NCBI GenBank assembly: GCA_017854795.1
Contig: JAFMHB010000014.1
Location: 1-38,166 of the forward strand
Reading direction: 5' to 3'
Length of the DNA: 38,166 nucleotides
Source of the DNA: Candidatus Nanopelagicales bacterium
GTDB taxonomy: Bacteria > Actinomycetota > Actinomycetes > S36-B12
This document shows, piece by piece, positions 35,214-38,166 of this stretch. Numbering within the stretch: the first letter of the stretch is position 1; every line of letters begins with the position of its first letter. The notes under the pieces were generated by a model. It saw only the letters and a program-made list of their open reading frames with translations, searched no databases and was not told where the DNA came from. Position numbers and translations under genes: made by a program.

Positions 35214-36356
35214 ATGCTGAACGCGGAATTGCGCATATTTCAGCAGATGGTCCGCTCATTTGCCAATGACGTTGTGGCGCCTGTCATCGGAGATCATTAC
35301 GAGGCGCGGACCTTCCCCTACGAGATCGTTTCTCAGATGGGTGACTTGGGACTCTTTGGCCTCCCATTCCCCGAAGAATACGGTGGCTCCGGCGGAGACT
35401 ATTTCACCCTGTGTATTGCCATAGAAGAACTCGCGCGCGTTGATTCTTCGGTCGCGATAACCCTGGAAGCTGCCGTTTCACTCGGTGCCATGCCAATCTA
35501 TCGGTTCGGAACGAAGGAGCAGAAAGAAAAGTACCTGCCCTCAATGTGCAGTGGTCAAATGCTGGGTGCATTTGGTTTAACCGAATCCGGGGCTGGTTCT
35601 GACGCCGGCGGAACTAAAACAACAGCAGTTCGATCCGAGGGTGATTGGGTCATCAATGGCTCAAAAGCTTTTATTACCAACTCCGGAACTAACATCACCG
35701 GACTCATAACGGTAAATGCGGTAACGGGAACGCGACCTGATGGCACTAAAGAGATTTCGTCGATCATCGTTCCTTCCGGCACACGCGGCCTCACTGTCGG
35801 CCCGTCCTACTCCAAGGTGGGGTGGAATGCCTCCGATACGCATGAGTTGGCCTTTGATGATGTGCGGGTTCCTCTCGAGAATTTAGTCGGCGCAGAGGGG
35901 CGCGGGTATGCGCAGTTCCTGAGCATCCTTGACGAAGGTCGTATCGCAATTTCTGCGCTGGCGGTCGGTTTGGCCCAAGGTTGTTTGGATGAGTCGATCA
36001 AATACGCCAACACCCGCATGGCATTCGGTCGCACAATAGGCACTAACCAGGCAATCGCATTCAAACTTGCCGACATGGAGGTTCGCACTTACACCGCGCG
36101 CCTTGCCTACTACGACGCTGCTGCTCGGATGCTGCGTGGTGAAGATTTCAAAAGACAAGCCGCAGTCGCAAAACTTTATTCATCAGACATTGCCGTTACA
36201 AACGCGAGAGAAGCAACGCAAATCCATGGAGGCTATGGATTTATGAACGAATACCCTGTCTCACGGATGTGGCGGGACTCCAAGATCCTGGAGATCGGTG
36301 AGGGCACCAGCGAGGTTCAGAGAATGCTGATAGCCAGGGATCTCGGTGTTAATTAG
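35214..36356 (+). CDS. acdH: Acyl-CoA dehydrogenase, AcdH-like (branched-chain acyl-CoA)
   Basis: 380 residues; ATG follows GGAGGAAA. It has GAFGLTESGAGSDAGGTKT (FAD and substrate pocket), ILDEGRIAISALAVGLAQG and a C-terminal QIHGGYGFMNEYPVSRMWRD with the catalytic Glu in GEGTSEVQR. The sequence strongly resembles Streptomyces AcdH, which handles isovaleryl-, isobutyryl- and related CoAs. Isovaleryl-CoA to methylcrotonyl-CoA would feed the carboxylase encoded upstream. It is 68 bases after the phosphatase gene. Confidence 0.92.
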   Translation: MLNAELRIFQQMVRSFANDVVAPVIGDHYEARTFPYEIVSQMGDLGLFGLPFPEEYGGSGGDYFTLCIAIEELARVDSSVAITLEAAVSLGAMPIYRFGTKEQKEKYLPSMCSGQMLGAFGLTESGAGSDAGGTKTTAVRSEGDWVINGSKAFITNSGTNITGLITVNAVTGTRPDGTKEISSIIVPSGTRGLTVGPSYSKVGWNASDTHELAFDDVRVPLENLVGAEGRGYAQFLSILDEGRIAISALAVGLAQGCLDESIKYANTRMAFGRTIGTNQAIAFKLADMEVRTYTARLAYYDAAARMLRGEDFKRQAAVAKLYSSDIAVTNAREATQIHGGYGFMNEYPVSRMWRDSKILEIGEGTSEVQRMLIARDLGVN

Positions 36357-36396
36357 GCCTGGTTGTCCGATGTTCGGATGGTTCGCACGACCATTG

Positions 36397-36846
36397 TCAC
36401 AACATCAGAATCACGGTTTCGGCGACGCAGGCTGGCTTCGCTTCCCCCTCGATCTCAATCACAAACGACATGGTGACTTGGGTGCCTGCCGGCACGAGAG
36501 CGACACCCACAATCGAAACGACAGCTCGTATTCTCGAATTCACTCCAACCGGACTCGGAAATCGCACTTTGTTTATTCCGTAATTGATCATCGGCCGGCC
36601 GGTGTCAAATGCAAACACCTCGTGACCCAACGCGACCACCAACGACAAAGTCAAATACCCGTGCGCAATTGTCCTGCCAAATGGGCCATTCGCGCAACGT
36701 TCGGCGTCGACATGGATCCACTGCTGATCCCCCGTCGCATTGGCGAAAGCATCGATGCGCGCCTGGTCAATCGTGAGCCACTCGCTACTTCCCAACGGCT
36801 CACCAATCGCGGCGGTGATCTCTTCTGCACTAGTAAATGTGCGCAT
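36397..36846 (-). CDS. MaoC-like hot-dog fold hydratase
   Basis: 149 residues from ATG 36846, after AAGGAG on its strand; the open frame to 36990 overlaps the next gene and is rejected. The (R)-specific hydratase motif is present: FANATGDQQWIHVD, then GPFGRTIAHGYLTLSL (catalytic Asp and His). Such enzymes add water to trans-enoyl-CoA giving the (R)-3-hydroxyacyl-CoA. It is divergent from the enoyl-CoA hydratase gene, with an 80-base shared control region containing TTCGATCGAA at 36865-36874. Confidence 0.9.
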   Translation of the reverse strand: MRTFTSAEEITAAIGEPLGSSEWLTIDQARIDAFANATGDQQWIHVDAERCANGPFGRTIAHGYLTLSLVVALGHEVFAFDTGRPMINYGINKVRFPSPVGVNSRIRAVVSIVGVALVPAGTQVTMSFVIEIEGEAKPACVAETVILML

Positions 36847-36926
36847 ATTGCCGGTCTCCTTAGATTCGATCGAAGTCAGAATCCTAGCCTTAGCAATGTT
36901 CAAACCAATGTCAAAAGGAGTTTTAA

Positions 36927-37751
36927 GTGACGCAGCCATCAGAAGATACTGCTCCATCAGTGACTTATACAGTGACTGACGCAATTGCAACCCTGACTCT
37001 CGATCGCCCTGACCTACGCAACCGGCTCAGCCCACAGGCCATGGCAATGACTTGCAGTTTCGTTGAACAGGCCGTTGCAGACCCTGCCGTGCGAGTTATC
37101 GTTTTTACGGGCACAGGCAACACCTTTTGCTCAGGAGCAGACCTCTCGGCTGCAACCTCTACCGATTCATCGCAATGCAACTTCACCAACTCGGGTCCGA
37201 CTGAATTGGTGAAGTTGTTAAAGGCAATCATGGACTGTCCAAAGGTGACAATCGCCCGAGTACAAGGCCACGTTGCGGCTGGGGGAAACGGAATCGTGGC
37301 TTCATGCGACATCGCGATTGCGGTGAATGAAGCGAAATTCGCTTTCAGCGAGGTGCGTCTCGGGCTGGCGCCTGCCGTTATCTCTGTCCCCTGCCTTGCG
37401 GTCATGAACCGACGTGATGCACAGGAACTACTACTCACTGGCGACCGGGTAGACGCTGCCCGCGCACTACGCGCCGGACTTCTCACATCTGTTGTGGTGC
37501 CAGAGAAATTAGACGACGAGGTCAGTAGGTACGCCTCGATGCTCGTCCTCGCTGGCCCAGAAGCGGTGGGTCACACAAAAGAACTACTTCGTCGGGTCCC
37601 CACATTGCCCCGGGACGAAGGTTTCGAGTGGGTGAGTGTACTTTCCGCGGAAGTTTTTGCTTCTCCCGAAGGACAAGAGGGCATGTCTGCATACCTCAAT
37701 AAGCGTTCACCACTGTGGATTCAAGGAGCACTCGAAAATGAAGGAGAATAA
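36927..37751 (+). CDS. liuC: Enoyl-CoA hydratase, probable methylglutaconyl-CoA hydratase
   Basis: 274 residues from GTG 36927, six bases after AAAAGGAG. Crotonase fold with GNTFCSGADLSAA and the oxyanion region GHVAAGGNGIVASCD. FAFSEVRLGLAPAVIS matches the LiuC/AUH-type group and keeps one catalytic Glu (SEV); the first Glu of ordinary crotonase is replaced by Gly in AGGNG. It would hydrate 3-methylglutaconyl-CoA to HMG-CoA, bridging MCC and the lyase. An ordinary enoyl-CoA hydratase is the alternative. Confidence 0.82.
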   Translation: MTQPSEDTAPSVTYTVTDAIATLTLDRPDLRNRLSPQAMAMTCSFVEQAVADPAVRVIVFTGTGNTFCSGADLSAATSTDSSQCNFTNSGPTELVKLLKAIMDCPKVTIARVQGHVAAGGNGIVASCDIAIAVNEAKFAFSEVRLGLAPAVISVPCLAVMNRRDAQELLLTGDRVDAARALRAGLLTSVVVPEKLDDEVSRYASMLVLAGPEAVGHTKELLRRVPTLPRDEGFEWVSVLSAEVFASPEGQEGMSAYLNKRSPLWIQGALENEGE

Positions 37752-37753
37752 TC

Positions 37754-38166
37754 ATGACAATCGCCACACGCGAGTTGTTTGTTTTGGAAGCCGAGTTGTC
37801 TCCGCCCCAGATGATGGAGAACACTCCATATGGTAAACGCAAGATCGTTCCAGTAGCTGGCGGAACTTTTACTGGTGAGCGCCTCAAGGGGGTGATCATG
37901 CCCTCAGGTGGACACGACTGGGCCATGACACGATCCGATGGCGCATTGATTCTTGACGTCCGGCTAGTTTTGGAAACTGATGACGGCGAGCACATACTCA
38001 TGACTTACAAGGGCATCCGCACCGGAGACCCTGCTGTACTCGCGCGCATTGCATCGGGAGAATACGTTGACCCGGCCCAGTACTATTTTCGAATCGTTCC
38101 ATCTTTCGAAACGGGTTCCAAAAAATACGAGTGGTTGAACTCCATCGTGTGCATTGGATTCGGAGA
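37754..38166 (+). CDS. DUF3237 family protein (3' end outside window)
   Basis: At least 137 residues are visible with no stop before the window edge. The ATG at 37754 has AAGGAG (37741-37746) seven bases upstream, overlapping the end of the hydratase gene. The sequence fits DUF3237: KIVPVAGGTFTGERLKGVI, HDWAMTRSDGALILDVRLVL, MTYKGIRTG and YYFRIVPSFETGSKKYEWLN. It is a beta-barrel protein without signal peptide. Function is unknown; its tight coupling to the hydratase suggests a part in acyl-CoA or aromatic metabolism. Confidence 0.85.
   Translation, partial: MTIATRELFVLEAELSPPQMMENTPYGKRKIVPVAGGTFTGERLKGVIMPSGGHDWAMTRSDGALILDVRLVLETDDGEHILMTYKGIRTGDPAVLARIASGEYVDPAQYYFRIVPSFETGSKKYEWLNSIVCIGFG

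Noticed and set aside
36865-36874. TTCGATCGAA as a third TetR operator
   Set aside because: It shares only the CGATCG centre with the sites at 27950 and 32556; too short to call.
36847-36990. N-terminal extension of the MaoC-like hydratase
   Set aside because: It overlaps the divergent hydratase gene; AAGGAG before ATG 36846 decides the start.
1-38166. CRISPR array, insertion sequence, prophage, tRNA or rRNA
   Set aside because: No regularly spaced repeats beyond the coding MGDGGG units, no transposase or phage genes, and no tRNA- or rRNA-like sequence recognised by eye.

Overview
This window (about 38 kb, mid-GC by eye) looks like chromosomal DNA from an actinobacterium (Actinomycetota). 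The evidence is the homodimeric-type pyruvate dehydrogenase E1 (AceE) next to DUF3052 and a peroxiredoxin, the PucR-type regulator-fabD-fabH-acpP-fabF cluster followed by an acyl-CoA carboxylase beta subunit and DUF3145, and a leucine-degradation cluster resembling the accD1-accA1-hmgL-acdH locus of Streptomyces. The moderate GC and frequent GTG/TTG starts would fit an aquatic lineage, but genus cannot be read from the sequence. No rRNA, tRNA, CRISPR array, transposase or phage gene was seen.

Region 1 (1-9250) is accessory and surface-directed. Two tandem paralogous cell-surface proteins lead; the first is cut by the window start, the second has a signal peptide, Ig-like and SpaA-like modules, a vWA domain and DUF5979 repeats. 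Both end in a Pro-rich stalk, a shared PT[SA]VNAG[ED]GP motif and one C-terminal membrane helix, with no canonical LPXTG. They are followed by a LuxR-type regulator, a class F-like sortase, a secreted matrixin-like zinc protease (opposite strand) and a secreted trypsin-like protease with an FN3 domain. The two protease genes diverge from a control region with three copies of an operator-like palindrome. A 49-residue small protein gene with a terminator closes the region. I read this as a regulated surface-display and secreted-protease module; this is the least ordinary part of the window.

Region 2 (9264-15497) holds a GMC oxidoreductase (minus strand) divergent from a TPP riboswitch and a thiamine-type ABC transporter operon (binding protein, fused permease, ATPase), then a FUSC-type membrane protein.

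Region 3 (15494-27661) is core metabolism: peroxiredoxin and DUF3052 (minus), aceE, a ferritin-like/VIT1 fusion, the PucR-type fatty-acid regulator, fabD (with an unusual biotinyl-like C-terminal extension), fabH, acpP, fabF, a carboxyltransferase and DUF3145 (minus). AceE makes acetyl-CoA, the carboxyltransferase helps make malonyl-CoA, and FabD/FabH/ACP/FabF use it for type II fatty acid synthesis.

Region 4 (27972-38166) is a branched-chain amino acid (leucine) catabolic cluster: methylcrotonyl-CoA carboxylase beta and alpha, HMG-CoA lyase, an ACAD11-like acyl-CoA dehydrogenase, a TetR regulator, a HAD phosphatase, an AcdH-like acyl-CoA dehydrogenase, a MaoC-type hydratase (minus), a LiuC-like enoyl-CoA hydratase and a DUF3237 protein cut by the window end. 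A palindrome centred on CGATCG lies before both plus-strand transcription units at 27972 and 32621 and is probably the TetR operator.
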